Of a stretch of 34,219 nt of DNA, positions 25,502-34,219 are shown in pieces. The position numbers were made by a program, and so were the translations under genes. The notes below the pieces were generated by a model. The model had not been told where the DNA came from and did no database searches. It was given only the letters and a program-made list of their open reading frames with translations. Each line of letters starts with the position of its first letter. Within the stretch, counting starts at the first letter, position 1. Source of the DNA: Colwellia sp. (GTDB taxonomy: Bacteria; Pseudomonadota; Gammaproteobacteria; Enterobacterales; Alteromonadaceae); assembly GCA_026196955.1 (NCBI GenBank), contig JAPHTO010000138.1, forward strand, positions 1 to 34,219. The letters run 5' to 3'.

Positions 25502-25510
25502 TGGTATTAT
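25502..25510 (+). promoter_or_regulatory. Candidate extended -10 for cyaY-hem operon
   Basis: TGGTATTAT fits the extended -10 pattern (TG-n-TATTAT). The -35 area about 17 bp upstream (TTATAT) is poor, which an extended -10 can tolerate. The inferred start near 25517 leaves about 30 nt of leader before the cyaY ATG at 25549. This is a sequence match only. Confidence 0.35.
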
Positions 25511-25548
25511 ACTCACATGCGGATTACCCAAACAACAAAAGAAAGCCA

Positions 25549-25866
25549 ATGAACGATAGTCAATATAATTTAATTGCCGAAGATCTGTTACTTGCTGTTG
25601 AAGAGGCAATAGAAGATTGCGGTGTCGATATAGATTATGAAGGGACAGGTGGCTTACTCACCCTTACCTTTAAAAACGCCAGCAAGATCATCATCAATAA
25701 GCAGGCGCCCTTACATGAAGTCTGGGTGGCAACAAAATTTAACGGTCATCACTTCACCTATGCCGATGAGCAGTGGATAGATAAACGTGGTGGTGATGAA
25801 TTTTGGCAATTTCTATCAAATGCCGTAAGTAAGCAAGCTGAAATTGAAGTTTCTTTGAAGGCCTAG
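25549..25866 (+). CDS. cyaY: Frataxin-like iron-sulfur assembly protein CyaY
   Basis: Bacterial frataxin of 105 aa (E. coli 106). The N-terminal acidic helix (LIAEDLLLAVEEAIEDCGVD) holds iron-binding Glu/Asp residues. The central beta-sheet has GGLLTLTFKNASKIIINKQAPLHEVWVAT and the C-terminus ends with GDEFWQFLSNAVSK. It binds iron and the cysteine desulfurase IscS and modulates Fe-S cluster assembly. The ATG at 25549, after a GAAAG site, gives the family N-terminus MNDSQYNL; an upstream in-frame TTG at 25501 would add 16 atypical residues. It precedes hemC by 36 bp on the same strand, linking iron handling with heme synthesis; cyaA is not present beside it. Confidence 0.93.
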   Translation: MNDSQYNLIAEDLLLAVEEAIEDCGVDIDYEGTGGLLTLTFKNASKIIINKQAPLHEVWVATKFNGHHFTYADEQWIDKRGGDEFWQFLSNAVSKQAEIEVSLKA

Positions 25867-25902
25867 TACCTAAAAGACAGAATAAACATAACTGGAATAA
25901 CA

Positions 25903-26844
25903 ATGAGTAAACAAACCGTAAGAATAGCGACACGTAAAAGTGCTCTAGCTCTGTGGCAAGCTGAATATGTAAAAGCGCAACTTGAACACTTTCATCAAGA
26001 TATTAATGTTGAATTAGTCCCCATGACCACTAAGGGCGATATCATATTAGATACTCCCTTAGCAAAAGTGGGTGGTAAAGGCCTTTTTGTCAAAGAGCTT
26101 GAAGTTGCCATGCTAGAAGGCAGAGCAGATATCGCCGTACATTCAATGAAAGATGTACCTGTCGATTTTCCAGAAGGTTTAGGCTTAGAAGTTATTTGTC
26201 CTCGTGAAGACCCTCGTGATGCTTTCGTCTCTAATACATACGCCGCTTTAAGTGATTTACCTCAAGGTGCCATCGTTGGCACATCAAGCTTACGTCGCCA
26301 GTGTCAATTAAAAGCTAAACGCCCTGATCTTGATATTCGTGACTTACGCGGTAACGTGAACACCCGTTTAAGAAAGCTCGATGAAGGCCAGTATGACGCC
26401 ATTATTTTAGCCTCAGCAGGCTTAATTCGTTTAGAAATGAGTGAACGCATCGCTCAATATATTGCGCCAGAAGAGATGTTACCAGCCAATGGTCAAGGAG
26501 CTGTGGGTATTGAATGTCGTACCAATGACGACACCATTAAAGCCTTATTAGCCCCTCTTGAATGTACTACTACACGTTATCGTGTATTAACAGAGCGTGC
26601 TATGAATAAAGCGCTAGAAGGTGGTTGTCAGGTGCCAATCGCTAGCTACAGTGTCATTTCAGATGATGGCAAAGAAGTACATTTACGTGGCTTAGTAGGC
26701 GCTGTCGATGGCAGTCAAATGATAGAAAGCGAAATAACTGGCCCGGTTGAGCAAGGTGAATCACTCGGCAACACCTTGGCACAAGAATTATTAAGCCGTG
26801 GCGCTGATAAAATATTGAAAGAGGTCTACGCTGATAACCAATAA
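25903..26844 (+). CDS. hemC: Hydroxymethylbilane synthase (porphobilinogen deaminase)
   Basis: Cytoplasmic heme-pathway enzyme of 313 aa (E. coli 313). It joins four porphobilinogens to hydroxymethylbilane on a covalently bound dipyrromethane. The cofactor cysteine is C242 in [12 protein letters not shown], identical in position to E. coli. Other family stretches include [38 protein letters not shown] (with catalytic D84), [11 protein letters not shown] and [15 protein letters not shown]. First heme gene after cyaY. The following gene hemD overlaps its end if it starts at the CTG at 26831. Confidence 0.97.
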   Translation: MSKQTVRIATRKSALALWQAEYVKAQLEHFHQDINVELVPMTTKGDIILDTPLAKVGGKGLFVKELEVAMLEGRADIAVHSMKDVPVDFPEGLGLEVICPREDPRDAFVSNTYAALSDLPQGAIVGTSSLRRQCQLKAKRPDLDIRDLRGNVNTRLRKLDEGQYDAIILASAGLIRLEMSERIAQYIAPEEMLPANGQGAVGIECRTNDDTIKALLAPLECTTTRYRVLTERAMNKALEGGCQVPIASYSVISDDGKEVHLRGLVGAVDGSQMIESEITGPVEQGESLGNTLAQELLSRGADKILKEVYADNQ

Positions 26845-27613
26845 TGTCGCTAAGCTAAACGCGCTAATTACTCGGCCAGAACAAAAAGCCCAACAACTTG
26901 CCTTGTCACTCAAGCAACAAGGCATAGCTTGTGTCAATCAAACGTTATTTGATTATCAAGCACTGGCAAGTAGTGGTACTAGCAAAGCCTTATTAACCAA
27001 GGTAGATATGCTTATTTTTGTCAGCGTCGCCGCTGTCGAATTTGCACAGAGCAGTATCAGCACAGCGAATTGGCAATATGGACAAATATTTGCCGTTGGC
27101 AAAGCAACACAAAATGCCCTGCTATCCCTTGGGATTAGCCAGGTAATAACGCCAAGCCAAGAAAATAGTGAAGGATTATTAGCCCTGCCCTCATTAACAC
27201 AAGACATTAAAGGCAAAACCATCACTATAGTACGTGGCAATGGTGGTCGCGAACATTTAGCTGACTCCTTAAAAAACCGTGGCGCTAAAGTCTCTTATCT
27301 TGAGAGTTATCAAAGAGTATGGCGAGTATTAGCCAAAGATATAAGCAAACAATGGTATCAGCAGCAAATTAATTGTATTGTCGTTACCAGTAACGCTATA
27401 TTAGAAAAACTTGTACAATTAATGATAACTCATGGTGAGAAAGTCAATAATCAACAGTTAGCAGATTACTGGCAAAAGCAATGTATTTGGGTGGTAGCAA
27501 GCAAGCGTATTGCCAATAAAGCGAAAGCATTAGGTATAGACAAGATAGTCACCAGCGCTGGTGCCAGTGATCTAGAGTTGACCCAGACTTTACAAGCACT
27601 AGAGCAAACATAA
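26831..27613 (+). CDS. hemD: Uroporphyrinogen-III synthase
   Basis: Enzyme of about 260 aa that inverts ring D of hydroxymethylbilane and closes it to uroporphyrinogen III. The frame continues upstream of the TTG at 26903 and encodes [19 protein letters not shown], the family's conserved N-terminal strand (E. coli starts ILVTRP), so the start must lie before 26860. No ATG, GTG or TTG exists there in frame. CTG at 26831, five bases after AGAGGT, is the best candidate and would overlap hemC by 14 bp. Further family signs are [37 protein letters not shown] and the C-terminal [16 protein letters not shown]. An ATG exactly overlapping the hemC stop (26844) opens a different frame that closes after four codons. 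Function is confident, the start codon is not. Confidence 0.85.
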   Translation: MITNNVAKLNALITRPEQKAQQLALSLKQQGIACVNQTLFDYQALASSGTSKALLTKVDMLIFVSVAAVEFAQSSISTANWQYGQIFAVGKATQNALLSLGISQVITPSQENSEGLLALPSLTQDIKGKTITIVRGNGGREHLADSLKNRGAKVSYLESYQRVWRVLAKDISKQWYQQQINCIVVTSNAILEKLVQLMITHGEKVNNQQLADYWQKQCIWVVASKRIANKAKALGIDKIVTSAGASDLELTQTLQALEQT

Positions 27614-27655
27614 TAAAGCAAGTTAAGTAATTACATTCAATAACGGAATGCCAAG

Positions 27656-28945
27656 ATGACCGAGAATAAAAAGCCATTAGTCACAGAAAAATCATCAACT
27701 ACAGAGACTAAAAATACTATCGATAAGGTCTCTGAAAAAAAGCTGTCAGAAAAAAAAACTGATACGACAAAAACAGCTAACGCCAAAGAAGCGGCTCAAG
27801 CCCAGCCCAAAGGAATATCTAAGTTAGCATTATTAGCGCTCATCATCGCCATTGCCGCACCTGTAAGTCATTTTTATTGGCAACAGCAACAAAGCATGCA
27901 GTTAACCAATCAACTATCAAGCAAATTTAGCCAAGAAAATAGCGCTAATTTCAATCATTTTCAAAGCCAGTTTCAGCAAACACTCAGCAAACAACGCAGT
28001 GACTTCACCAAACAGCTACAACAAGTTAAAGAGCAAACAGCAAATGCTAGCCAAGAAAAAATAGCGAAACTCAATGATACCGTCTCGCAACTAGAGCAAC
28101 GTATCAAGCAACGCCAACCCAGTGATTGGTTACTGCATGAGAGTGAATACCTAATTAGAGTTGCTGCCCGTACTTTATGGCTAGAACATGACACAAAAGC
28201 GGCAATAGGACTACTTAAAGATGCTGATGCCCGCTTAACTGAATTAAACGATCCTGCATTTTTACCTGTGCGTGAACTTATCCATCAGGATGTTAAATCA
28301 CTCGCATTAATGCCGACCTTACAAACAGATGAAATTGTGCTGGCTTTGATGGCCATGAACAAGCAAGTTGCTATTTTACCCTTGGCAGTGGTGGACTTAG
28401 ATAAAAACGCCAATCAAGAGCAAGATTTAACCCTCTCTGATGACATTAGTGATTGGCAAAGTAATCTTGCCAAAACATGGCAAAAATTTCTTGATGATTT
28501 TATACGTGTTCGTCAAAGAACAGGCACTATTGAACCCTTAATGGCACCTAAGCAACAAGAACATTTGAAGCAAAATTTGAGTTTAAAAATTCAATTAGCT
28601 TTATGGGCTGCCAGCGAGCGTAAAGGGGATATTTACCACAAAGCCTTAGCCGATATTGAGCAATGGCTTAATGATTTTTTTGCTATAGATCATGAATATA
28701 ATCAACATTTTATGGAAGCGCTCATTACACTGCAAAAGCAACAAGTGAGTTACGACTACCCTAGTGAACTCGCTTCTTTGTCAGCCATTAGAGCCATGCT
28801 AAATAAGCAAATGAATGATTTGCCAAATCAGGACATGACTAATAACACTGTTTCTGAAACAACCATAACAAAAGACAATACTGCTGAGACAGTAATTTCA
28901 GAACAGCAAAAAAACAATGACGCTAGTAATGAGGGTGAATTATGA
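27656..28945 (+). CDS. hemX: HemX-family membrane protein
   Basis: Inner-membrane protein of 429 aa of the HemX family, always found between hemD and hemY in gammaproteobacteria. A Lys/Thr/Glu-rich cytoplasmic head (1-54) is followed by one membrane helix (about 55-75, KLALLALIIAIAAPVSHFYW). A periplasmic coiled coil of Gln/Lys/Ser-rich sequence (about 77-150) leads to a helical domain containing DWLLHESEYLIRVAARTLWLEHD, the family signature. Annotations as uroporphyrinogen methyltransferase are historic and there is no SAM-binding motif here; a regulatory or scaffolding role is more likely. Its stop overlaps the hemY ATG by four bases (ATGA), so the two are coupled. Confidence 0.9.
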   Translation: MTENKKPLVTEKSSTTETKNTIDKVSEKKLSEKKTDTTKTANAKEAAQAQPKGISKLALLALIIAIAAPVSHFYWQQQQSMQLTNQLSSKFSQENSANFNHFQSQFQQTLSKQRSDFTKQLQQVKEQTANASQEKIAKLNDTVSQLEQRIKQRQPSDWLLHESEYLIRVAARTLWLEHDTKAAIGLLKDADARLTELNDPAFLPVRELIHQDVKSLALMPTLQTDEIVLALMAMNKQVAILPLAVVDLDKNANQEQDLTLSDDISDWQSNLAKTWQKFLDDFIRVRQRTGTIEPLMAPKQQEHLKQNLSLKIQLALWAASERKGDIYHKALADIEQWLNDFFAIDHEYNQHFMEALITLQKQQVSYDYPSELASLSAIRAMLNKQMNDLPNQDMTNNTVSETTITKDNTAETVISEQQKNNDASNEGEL

Positions 28946-30156
28946 TCCGCTTTATTATCATTATTGCCTTATTTTTTGGCGTCTTAGCACTAGCGCCCGC
29001 CTTACTCGATGAACCTGGCTACATCTTAATTTCAATCGGCAACAGTATTTTTGAACTAACGATATACGCTGCTTTTTTCTGGATTGCTGCCATAGCTGTT
29101 ACCGCATTTTTTATCTATAAAATCTTACGTGGCGGATTCAAAATCAGCTTTAAAGCATGGAACAAAGTAGCGTTTGCCAGCAAAAGGCGTGGCATTGCCA
29201 ATTTCAATAAAGGTTTGGCCGCTTATATGCTTGAAGACTATCAAAATGCCGAACAATTATTTTCAAAAAGTGCTGAGCCCGCCAAGCGCCAACAAAGTGC
29301 TTATTTATTGGCTGCAGCTTCATCCGCAAAACAAGGATTAGACGCTAATACTAATCACTATTTAGATTTGTTAGCGCAGGAAACAGTAAAGTTTAGCAAG
29401 TCTGATCTTGCTAGCATTATTGTTAAAACAAAATTACTGATGAACCAAGCGCGGCCTGATGCCTATAAAAAAGCGCGTGAGTTAATAGATGAAAACCACA
29501 AACTGATTGGCCATGACGCTAGGTTGCTATCACTTGAAATTGATCTGTGCTTAATCGAAAAACGTTACCAAACGGCTGTCGATTATTTAACTGCAGCGCG
29601 TAAGGAAAAAAGCATTGCAGATACCGTTATTCAAGCATGGGAGCAAAAGGCTTATTCAGGTGCTTTTACTGAAATCATCTGTCAACAAGATCAAAGCAGC
29701 TTGCAAGAGTACTGGCAAGCAGTCCCTCGTAAAGTTAAACAGCGTGAGGCTGTGCTATTTGCTTATTGTCATGTACTGGCTGAAAACAACATAACCGAGC
29801 CACTAACTAAGCTCATTACTCCTATGTTGAAAAAGCAGCCTAATGATAGTTTTTTAAAACAGCTGCGTAGCTTACCTATCAAGCAAAGTGAGCCGCTAAT
29901 CGCATTGGTTCAAAAGCATTTACACAAAGATAGTAAAAATGCCCAATGGTTAAGTTGCTTAGGACATCTAGCCGTAATGAGTGAGCAATGGTCTATGGCT
30001 GAAAAAGCCTTTGGTAGCTTAGTCAGGCTTGAAGCTAACAAGGATAAAAAACAATATGATAAACAAGATTTACAAGCACTAGCTAAGGCGCTTACTGAAG
30101 AAGGCCAGCACCAAGCAGCGAATGAAGTCTGGCATAAAATTGTTGAGCTGAGTTGA
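28942..30156 (+). CDS. hemY: HemY-family TPR membrane protein
   Basis: Inner-membrane protein of 404 aa with two N-terminal membrane helices (about 2-22 and 38-62) and a long TPR-like helical domain facing the cytoplasm. The segment KRRGIANFNKGLAAYMLEDYQNAEQLFSKSAEPA holds the HemY-family first TPR, and WLSCLGHLAVMSEQWSMAEKAF is a second clear repeat. It is the proteobacterial HemY of the hemCDXY operon, unrelated to the protoporphyrinogen oxidase of the same name in Bacillus. A role in organising heme synthesis is assumed. The ATG is inside the end of hemX. It is convergent with the acetyltransferase gene, 15 bp away, without a visible terminator. Confidence 0.9.
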   Translation: MIRFIIIIALFFGVLALAPALLDEPGYILISIGNSIFELTIYAAFFWIAAIAVTAFFIYKILRGGFKISFKAWNKVAFASKRRGIANFNKGLAAYMLEDYQNAEQLFSKSAEPAKRQQSAYLLAAASSAKQGLDANTNHYLDLLAQETVKFSKSDLASIIVKTKLLMNQARPDAYKKARELIDENHKLIGHDARLLSLEIDLCLIEKRYQTAVDYLTAARKEKSIADTVIQAWEQKAYSGAFTEIICQQDQSSLQEYWQAVPRKVKQREAVLFAYCHVLAENNITEPLTKLITPMLKKQPNDSFLKQLRSLPIKQSEPLIALVQKHLHKDSKNAQWLSCLGHLAVMSEQWSMAEKAFGSLVRLEANKDKKQYDKQDLQALAKALTEEGQHQAANEVWHKIVELS

Positions 30157-30171
30157 CTTATTGCTTGAAAA

Positions 30172-30603
30172 TTAGCGGTAAACCTCTGGCGTCCACAACT
30201 GCATAAACATGCTCTGATCTGTCAGCGGCGTAAAACCAAATTGCTCATATAATCCATGCGCATCGCGAGTGGCTAGCATTATTCGACGCAAGCCTTGCAG
30301 CTGAGGGTGTTCAACAACTTTCGTCATCATTCTTTTACTTAATCCCTGCCCCCGATGTGCCTCTAAAATATAAACGTCAGCTAAATAGGCAAACGTTGCC
30401 GAGTCGGTGATTAAACGAGCAAAACCTACTTGTTGTTCTTTGCCACTTGCCTCTGTCAGTAAAACACCAAAACAGAGTGAATTTTCTATCGCCTTAGCCA
30501 CTACTTTTTTAGGCACATTTTCGGCCCAATAAGAGCGAGATAGATAATGATGAATAGCATCAACATCCATTTCCGCTTTGTTATTGGTAATTCTGTAATC
30601 CAT
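30172..30603 (-). CDS. GNAT family N-acetyltransferase
   Basis: Acetyl-CoA-dependent acetyltransferase of 143 aa of the GNAT fold. The beta4 strand FAYLADVYILEAHRGQGLSKRMM contains the acetyl-CoA pyrophosphate-binding R84-G-Q-G-L; the later LATRDAHGLYEQFGFTPL is the typical beta6/alpha4 region with the catalytic-type Tyr. The substrate cannot be told from sequence; small-molecule acetylation is most likely. It follows fre by 49 bp on the same strand and may be the last gene of the ubiD-fre operon. Confidence 0.88.
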   Translation of the reverse strand: MDYRITNNKAEMDVDAIHHYLSRSYWAENVPKKVVAKAIENSLCFGVLLTEASGKEQQVGFARLITDSATFAYLADVYILEAHRGQGLSKRMMTKVVEHPQLQGLRRIMLATRDAHGLYEQFGFTPLTDQSMFMQLWTPEVYR

Positions 30604-30652
30604 TATTTTTCTATAACTCGATAAAAAATCGTAACAACAGGGTGAAGGTTAT

Positions 30653-31366
30653 TTAGATAAAAGCAAAGGCATCCGCATACATGTGCTCTAACAAAGCGCC
30701 ATGCTCCACAAAATCGCCTCTAATTGCGCCAACCATTTCAAAACGACCGGCTAGGTAAATATCATAAGGTTCAAGACTAATAATATCATGCATGGCCGCT
30801 TGATGTACCAAACCCGTTTTGCCTTGCCAGTTGCTATTTTCATCTACATTTTCAATTACAGGGATAAAATTAGCATGAGGCAATTTAGCGATAATTGCCG
30901 CTGTTTCTTCTAATTCATAGGCTGCGCCTAATTCACGCAAGCCCCAATACACCATGATATGACGTTGAGAGTTTTGCTCGGCTAGATATTCAAACATAGA
31001 TTTAATATATGAAAAGCCCGTACCACCCGCTAATAATAACAGTGGCCGTTCACTATCTAGACGCAATTGAGCATTCCCAAGTGGTATCTCAATCTCGATA
31101 GGCTTTTGCTCTGCTTGTGCTGATTTAATACGATCTATTACCTGCATCGGATAGCTGTCCGCAACAAAAGCCCCAATTTGTAGTTCAATGAGATCACTGT
31201 TCGGTGAGCTAGCAATAGAAAATGGCCGCTTATCTTCATCACTCATGACAAAATTCAGGTATTGTCCGGGGACAAAATCGACTTTTTGGCTTGGCTTGAG
31301 TAACACTTTAAAAACATGTACCGTTAATGATGTTAACGATTCTATCTGACAACTAATTGTGTTCAT
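30653..31366 (-). CDS. fre: NAD(P)H-flavin reductase
   Basis: Cytoplasmic flavin reductase of 237 aa (E. coli Fre 233), using NAD(P)H to reduce free FMN, FAD or riboflavin. The N-terminal flavin-binding barrel has KRPFSIASSP (R47-P-F-S50), and the nucleotide-binding domain has LLLLAGGTGFSYIKSM (GGTG 114-117), with the family ending AFAFI. It is close to Fre/LuxG. Reduced flavin serves iron release and possibly prenyl-FMN supply to UbiD, encoded 14 bp upstream; that pairing is conserved in gammaproteobacteria. AGG lies about nine bases before the ATG. Confidence 0.93.
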   Translation of the reverse strand: MNTISCQIESLTSLTVHVFKVLLKPSQKVDFVPGQYLNFVMSDEDKRPFSIASSPNSDLIELQIGAFVADSYPMQVIDRIKSAQAEQKPIEIEIPLGNAQLRLDSERPLLLLAGGTGFSYIKSMFEYLAEQNSQRHIMVYWGLRELGAAYELEETAAIIAKLPHANFIPVIENVDENSNWQGKTGLVHQAAMHDIISLEPYDIYLAGRFEMVGAIRGDFVEHGALLEHMYADAFAFI

Positions 31367-31380
31367 TATTATACCTAACT

Positions 31381-32877
31381 CTATTTATTCTGTTCTGGAA
31401 GAATATCTAAATCTTCCCAAATTTCATCTACTTGCTGCTTAATGGTTTCGTCCATAACAATAGGAACCCCCCACTCTCTATCAGTTTCACCCGGCCATTT
31501 ATTGGTGGCATCTAAACCCATTTTAGAGCCTAAACCTGACACTGGGGAGGCAAAATCTAAATAATCTATCGGTGTATTATCAATTAAGACTGTATCTCGG
31601 CTTGGATCCATACGCGTGGTCATTGCCCAAATTACATCTTCCCAATCTCTAGCGTTAACATCATCATCGCAAACGATAACAAACTTTGTGTACATAAACT
31701 GACGAAGGAAAGACCAAACCCCCATCATCACACGCTTAGCATGCCCTGCATACTGCTTTTTAATGGTAACCACGGCTAAACGATATGAACAACCTTCTGG
31801 CGGCAAGTAAAAATCTTGAATTTCCGGGAATTGCTTTTGCAAAATAGGCACAAAAACTTCATTTAGCGCCACACCTAAAATAGCCGGCTCATCAGGTGGC
31901 CGACCTGTGTAGGTGCTATGGTAAATAGGATCTTGACGCATGGTTATGTGTGTGACGGTAAAGACAGGAAAGTCATCTACTTCATTATAATAGCCTGTAT
32001 GATCACCGTATGGGCCTTCAGGTGCAGTTTCTTCCGGATCTAAATAGCCTTCGAGTATAATTTCTGCTGTGGCAGGCACTTGCAAATCATTACTAACCGA
32101 CTTAGTCACTTCTGTTTTTGCGCCGCGTAATAAACCGGCAAAAGCATATTCTGACAAGGTATCTGGTACCGGCGTTACAGCCCCTAAAATAGTCGCAGGA
32201 TCAGCACCTAAGGCAACAGACACTGGATATTTCTCACCTGGATTAGTCTTTTTGAACTCTTGAAAATCTAACGCACCACCACGATGAGACAACCAACGCA
32301 TAATCACTTTGTTTTTGCTTAGTACTTGCTGACGGTAAATACCTAGGTTTTGTCGCTCTTTATGAGGACCTTTGGTGATGGTTAATCCCCAAGTAATCAA
32401 TGGTGCAATATCACCCGGCCAGCAATGTTGAATGGGTAACTTGGTTAAATCAACATCGTCACCACTAAGCACAACCTGCTGACAAAGCGCTTTTTTGATC
32501 ACTTTTGTTGGCATGTTAAGCACTTGTTTATAAACAGGGAATTTACCTAAGGCATCACGAAATCCTTTTGGCGGCTCAGGCTCTTTAAGCATCGCTAATA
32601 ACTTGCCAACGTCACGCAATGCATTAACATCGGTTTGCCCCATGGCTAACGCAACCCTTTCTGGCGTACCAAACAAGTTTGTCAGTACTGGCATATTAAA
32701 AGGAAGATTATTCTCATCGACAGCATTTTCAAATAACAATGCCGGCCCTTTCGCGCGTAGGGTGCGATCACTTATTTCAGTCATGGTAAGATGAGTAGAA
32801 ATAGGCGCGCTAATGCGTTTTAGTTGCCCTAGTTTTTCTAACTGACTGATAAAATCTCTTAAATCATTGTATTTCAT
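31381..32877 (-). CDS. ubiD: 4-hydroxy-3-polyprenylbenzoate decarboxylase
   Basis: Prenylated-FMN-dependent decarboxylase of 498 aa (E. coli UbiD 497) that removes the carboxyl group of 4-hydroxy-3-octaprenylbenzoate in ubiquinone synthesis. The N-terminus [14 protein letters not shown] fixes the ATG at 32877; an upstream in-frame ATG at 32934 would add 19 atypical residues. Signatures include the central [12 protein letters not shown], the [20 protein letters not shown] motif bearing conserved acidic residues of the active site, and the C-terminal [15 protein letters not shown]. It is the first gene of a probable ubiD-fre-(GNAT) operon. The prFMN maker UbiX is not in the window. Confidence 0.96.
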   Translation of the reverse strand: MKYNDLRDFISQLEKLGQLKRISAPISTHLTMTEISDRTLRAKGPALLFENAVDENNLPFNMPVLTNLFGTPERVALAMGQTDVNALRDVGKLLAMLKEPEPPKGFRDALGKFPVYKQVLNMPTKVIKKALCQQVVLSGDDVDLTKLPIQHCWPGDIAPLITWGLTITKGPHKERQNLGIYRQQVLSKNKVIMRWLSHRGGALDFQEFKKTNPGEKYPVSVALGADPATILGAVTPVPDTLSEYAFAGLLRGAKTEVTKSVSNDLQVPATAEIILEGYLDPEETAPEGPYGDHTGYYNEVDDFPVFTVTHITMRQDPIYHSTYTGRPPDEPAILGVALNEVFVPILQKQFPEIQDFYLPPEGCSYRLAVVTIKKQYAGHAKRVMMGVWSFLRQFMYTKFVIVCDDDVNARDWEDVIWAMTTRMDPSRDTVLIDNTPIDYLDFASPVSGLGSKMGLDATNKWPGETDREWGVPIVMDETIKQQVDEIWEDLDILPEQNK

Positions 32878-32981
32878 GCTATATTTTTGATAACAAATAA
32901 GAAAATTAAATGTAAAGCAATTATACCTTGCCATACCAATAAAGACATCAATCTTTATGAGAATGATACTTAATTAAAGTC

Positions 32982-33011
32982 TTGACGTTATGCTATAACA
33001 CTATCTATACC
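32982..33011 (+). promoter_or_regulatory. Candidate sigma-70 promoter for the secreted orphan protein
   Basis: TTGACG at 32982-32987 is five-sixths of the -35 consensus, and TATACC at 33006-33011 is an acceptable -10 at 18-bp spacing. The likely start near 33018 leaves a leader of about 25 nt, and AAGGA at 33031-33035 lies six bases before the ATG at 33042. Confidence 0.5.
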
Positions 33012-33041
33012 GTTTGATAATTTGATACTTAAGGACATGCA

Positions 33042-33527
33042 ATGAAATACCTACTACTTAGTTTAATTCTATGTTGTCATTTTACCTTTGCCGCTTGCGA
33101 TACAAGTCAATATCGCGAATTTGATTTTTGGTTAGGCCAATGGCAAGTTAAATCAGCAGCAAGTAAGCAGTTAAGTCAAAGCAAGATAACTCAAATAAAC
33201 AATGGTTGTGGCTTGCTTGAGGAATATAAAACCCCTACTGGCTTTCAGGGTAAAAGTCTGAATATCTTTGATAGTCAAACGCAGCAGTGGCATCAAACAT
33301 GGATAGACAACACGGGTTACTTACTCAAATTGTCTGGCGGCATAGAAAATAACAGCATGGTGATGACAGGGAAAACCCATGACAAAAATGGAAATATAAT
33401 TTTGAATAAGATCACATGGACACCATTAAAAGGTGGTGAGGTACGCCAACATTGGCAAACTAGCACCACGCATGGAAAAGCATGGCAAACAATTTTCGAT
33501 GGTATATACCATAAAGTCCCCGATTAG
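33042..33527 (+). CDS. Small secreted protein of unknown function (FDFWLG family)
   Basis: Exported protein of 161 aa. A signal peptide (about 1-17, MKYLLLSLILCCHFTFA) precedes a mature part beginning ACDTSQYREFDFWLGQWQV. The pattern FDFWLGxW, then NGCGLLEEY, LNIFDSQTQQWHQTWIDN and LSGG, with beta-rich spacing, matches a group of small hypothetical exported proteins I have seen elsewhere, possibly lipocalin-like. C19 and C56 could form a disulfide; FAAC is a poor lipobox, so it is probably not a lipoprotein. It is monocistronic, has its own promoter candidate and a shared terminator. It stands between ubiD and rho with no functional hint. Confidence 0.75.
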   Translation: MKYLLLSLILCCHFTFAACDTSQYREFDFWLGQWQVKSAASKQLSQSKITQINNGCGLLEEYKTPTGFQGKSLNIFDSQTQQWHQTWIDNTGYLLKLSGGIENNSMVMTGKTHDKNGNIILNKITWTPLKGGEVRQHWQTSTTHGKAWQTIFDGIYHKVPD

Positions 33528-33544
33528 CTTAAAAACAGCAATAA

Positions 33545-33570
33545 AAAAGCCAACTAAACAGTTGGCTTTT
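33545..33570. terminator. Bidirectional intrinsic terminator
   Basis: A perfect 11-bp stem (33545-33555 with 33560-33570; core AGCCAACT/AGTTGGCT) and a 4-nt loop AAAC. The four-base T-run ending the right arm and the A-run starting the left arm give U-tracts both ways. It lies between the convergent orphan protein gene and rho, 19 bp from the rho stop. Confidence 0.88.
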
Positions 33571-33589
33571 ATCGTAATCGAAAATCTAC

Positions 33590-34219
33590 TTACTTACGTT
33601 TCATCGAGTCAAAAAATTCATTGTTGGTTTTGGTCATAGCCAATTTATCAATTAAGAATTCAATGGCGCCAACTTCATCCATTTCATGGACAATTTTGCG
33701 TAAAATCCACATTTTTTGTAATTCGTCTGGTTTAGTAATCAGCTCTTCACGACGCGTACCACTACGATTAATATGAATAGCAGGGAAAACACGTTTTTCT
33801 GACACTTTACGCGACAGATGTAATTCCATATTACCTGTGCCTTTAAACTCTTCGTAGATAACTTCGTCCATTTTAGAGCCCGTTTCTACTAATGCAGTGG
33901 CAATAATCGTTAAGCTGCCACCTTCTTCAATGTTACGTGCCGCACCGAAGAAGCGTTTAGGACGATGCAACGCATTAGCATCAACACCACCGGTTAAAAT
34001 CTTGCCTGATGAAGGCACAACCGTGTTATAAGCACGCGCTAAACGGGTAATTGAATCTAGTAAGATGACCACATCTTTTTTATGCTCAACCAAACGTTTA
34101 GCTTTTTCTATCACCATTTCAGCTACTTGTACGTGTCGACTTGCAGGCTCATCAAAGGTAGAGGCAACAACTTCACCTTTAACTAGGCGCTGCATTTCAG
34201 TTACTTCCTCAGGACGTTC
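33590..34219 (-). CDS. rho: Transcription termination factor Rho, C-terminal part (partial)
   Basis: The reading frame runs from the right window edge (beginning [17 protein letters not shown]) to the TAA at 33590-33592, giving the last 209 residues of Rho, about half of the usual 419. Visible are [15 protein letters not shown] (Walker B), the Q-loop-like [15 protein letters not shown], the R-loop region [15 protein letters not shown], the arginine finger region [10 protein letters not shown], and the end [15 protein letters not shown]. It is nearly identical in pattern to E. coli Rho. The N-terminal RNA-binding domain and the P-loop lie outside the window. Essential hexameric helicase that ends transcription. 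Confidence 0.97.
   Translation of the reverse strand, partial: ERPEEVTEMQRLVKGEVVASTFDEPASRHVQVAEMVIEKAKRLVEHKKDVVILLDSITRLARAYNTVVPSSGKILTGGVDANALHRPKRFFGAARNIEEGGSLTIIATALVETGSKMDEVIYEEFKGTGNMELHLSRKVSEKRVFPAIHINRSGTRREELITKPDELQKMWILRKIVHEMDEVGAIEFLIDKLAMTKTNNEFFDSMKRK

Noticed and set aside
25501..25548. Longer cyaY start at TTG 25501
   Set aside because: The 16 extra residues do not resemble the family, and the ATG at 25549 gives the normal frataxin N-terminus.
32958..32972. Fur-box-like TGAGAATGATACTTA between ubiD and the orphan gene
   Set aside because: About 10 of 14 positions fit the 7-1-7 pattern and the right half is poor, which in AT-rich DNA is not convincing.

Overview
The window looks like a chromosomal segment of a marine, AT-rich gammaproteobacterium of the Alteromonadales, most likely the Colwelliaceae (Colwellia/Thalassotalea type). 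This rests on low G+C, the gammaproteobacterial synteny blocks (lptM-dapF-DUF484-yigB-uvrD, cyaY-hemCDXY, ubiD-fre, rho) and protein sequences close to the gammaproteobacterial versions. Taxonomy is inferred from memory of these proteins, not from a search.

Bases 1-9946 hold part of an exosortase A (XrtA)/PEP-CTERM exopolysaccharide locus. On the + strand lie an outer-membrane export lipoprotein, a Wzz/GumC-like chain-length protein, a CpsD-like tyrosine autokinase, an outer-membrane beta-barrel protein and an ExeA-like ATPase. Converging on them from the - strand are the sensor kinase PrsK and the sigma-54-dependent regulator PrsR. A cloverleaf-like palindromic repeat lies where the two units meet. 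The exosortase itself and the glycan-building enzymes are not in the window. The 253-bp gap between the export and chain-length genes contains a chain of inverted repeats that no gene explains.

Bases 10216-13241 hold a compact four-gene + strand cassette, the part of the window most likely to be a poorly described system: a twin-arginine-signal protein with a Cys/His-rich, Trp-containing mature N-terminus, a PqqD-like peptide chaperone, an HprK-related kinase and a family-5 nucleotidyltransferase. The genes nearly touch or overlap. They look like a machine that binds, phosphorylates and/or nucleotidylates a peptide or exported protein. No radical SAM enzyme, cyclase or PTS gene accompanies them.

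Bases 13288-17413 encode an RND efflux permease and its periplasmic adaptor on the - strand. A tRNA-Arg(CCG), a secreted M20 amidohydrolase and a dual-receiver diguanylate cyclase follow.

Bases 20604-33527 are mainly conserved housekeeping genes. The - strand carries lptM-dapF-DUF484-yigB, then uvrD with a LexA box. Divergent from lptM are cyaY-hemC-hemD-hemX-hemY (frataxin and heme synthesis). On the - strand again come ubiD, fre and a GNAT acetyltransferase (ubiquinone synthesis and flavin reduction). xerC, which follows the DUF484 gene in E. coli, and cyaA, which adjoins cyaY/hemC in E. coli, are absent from these positions. The window ends with a small secreted orphan protein and the 3' part of rho, which share a bidirectional terminator.
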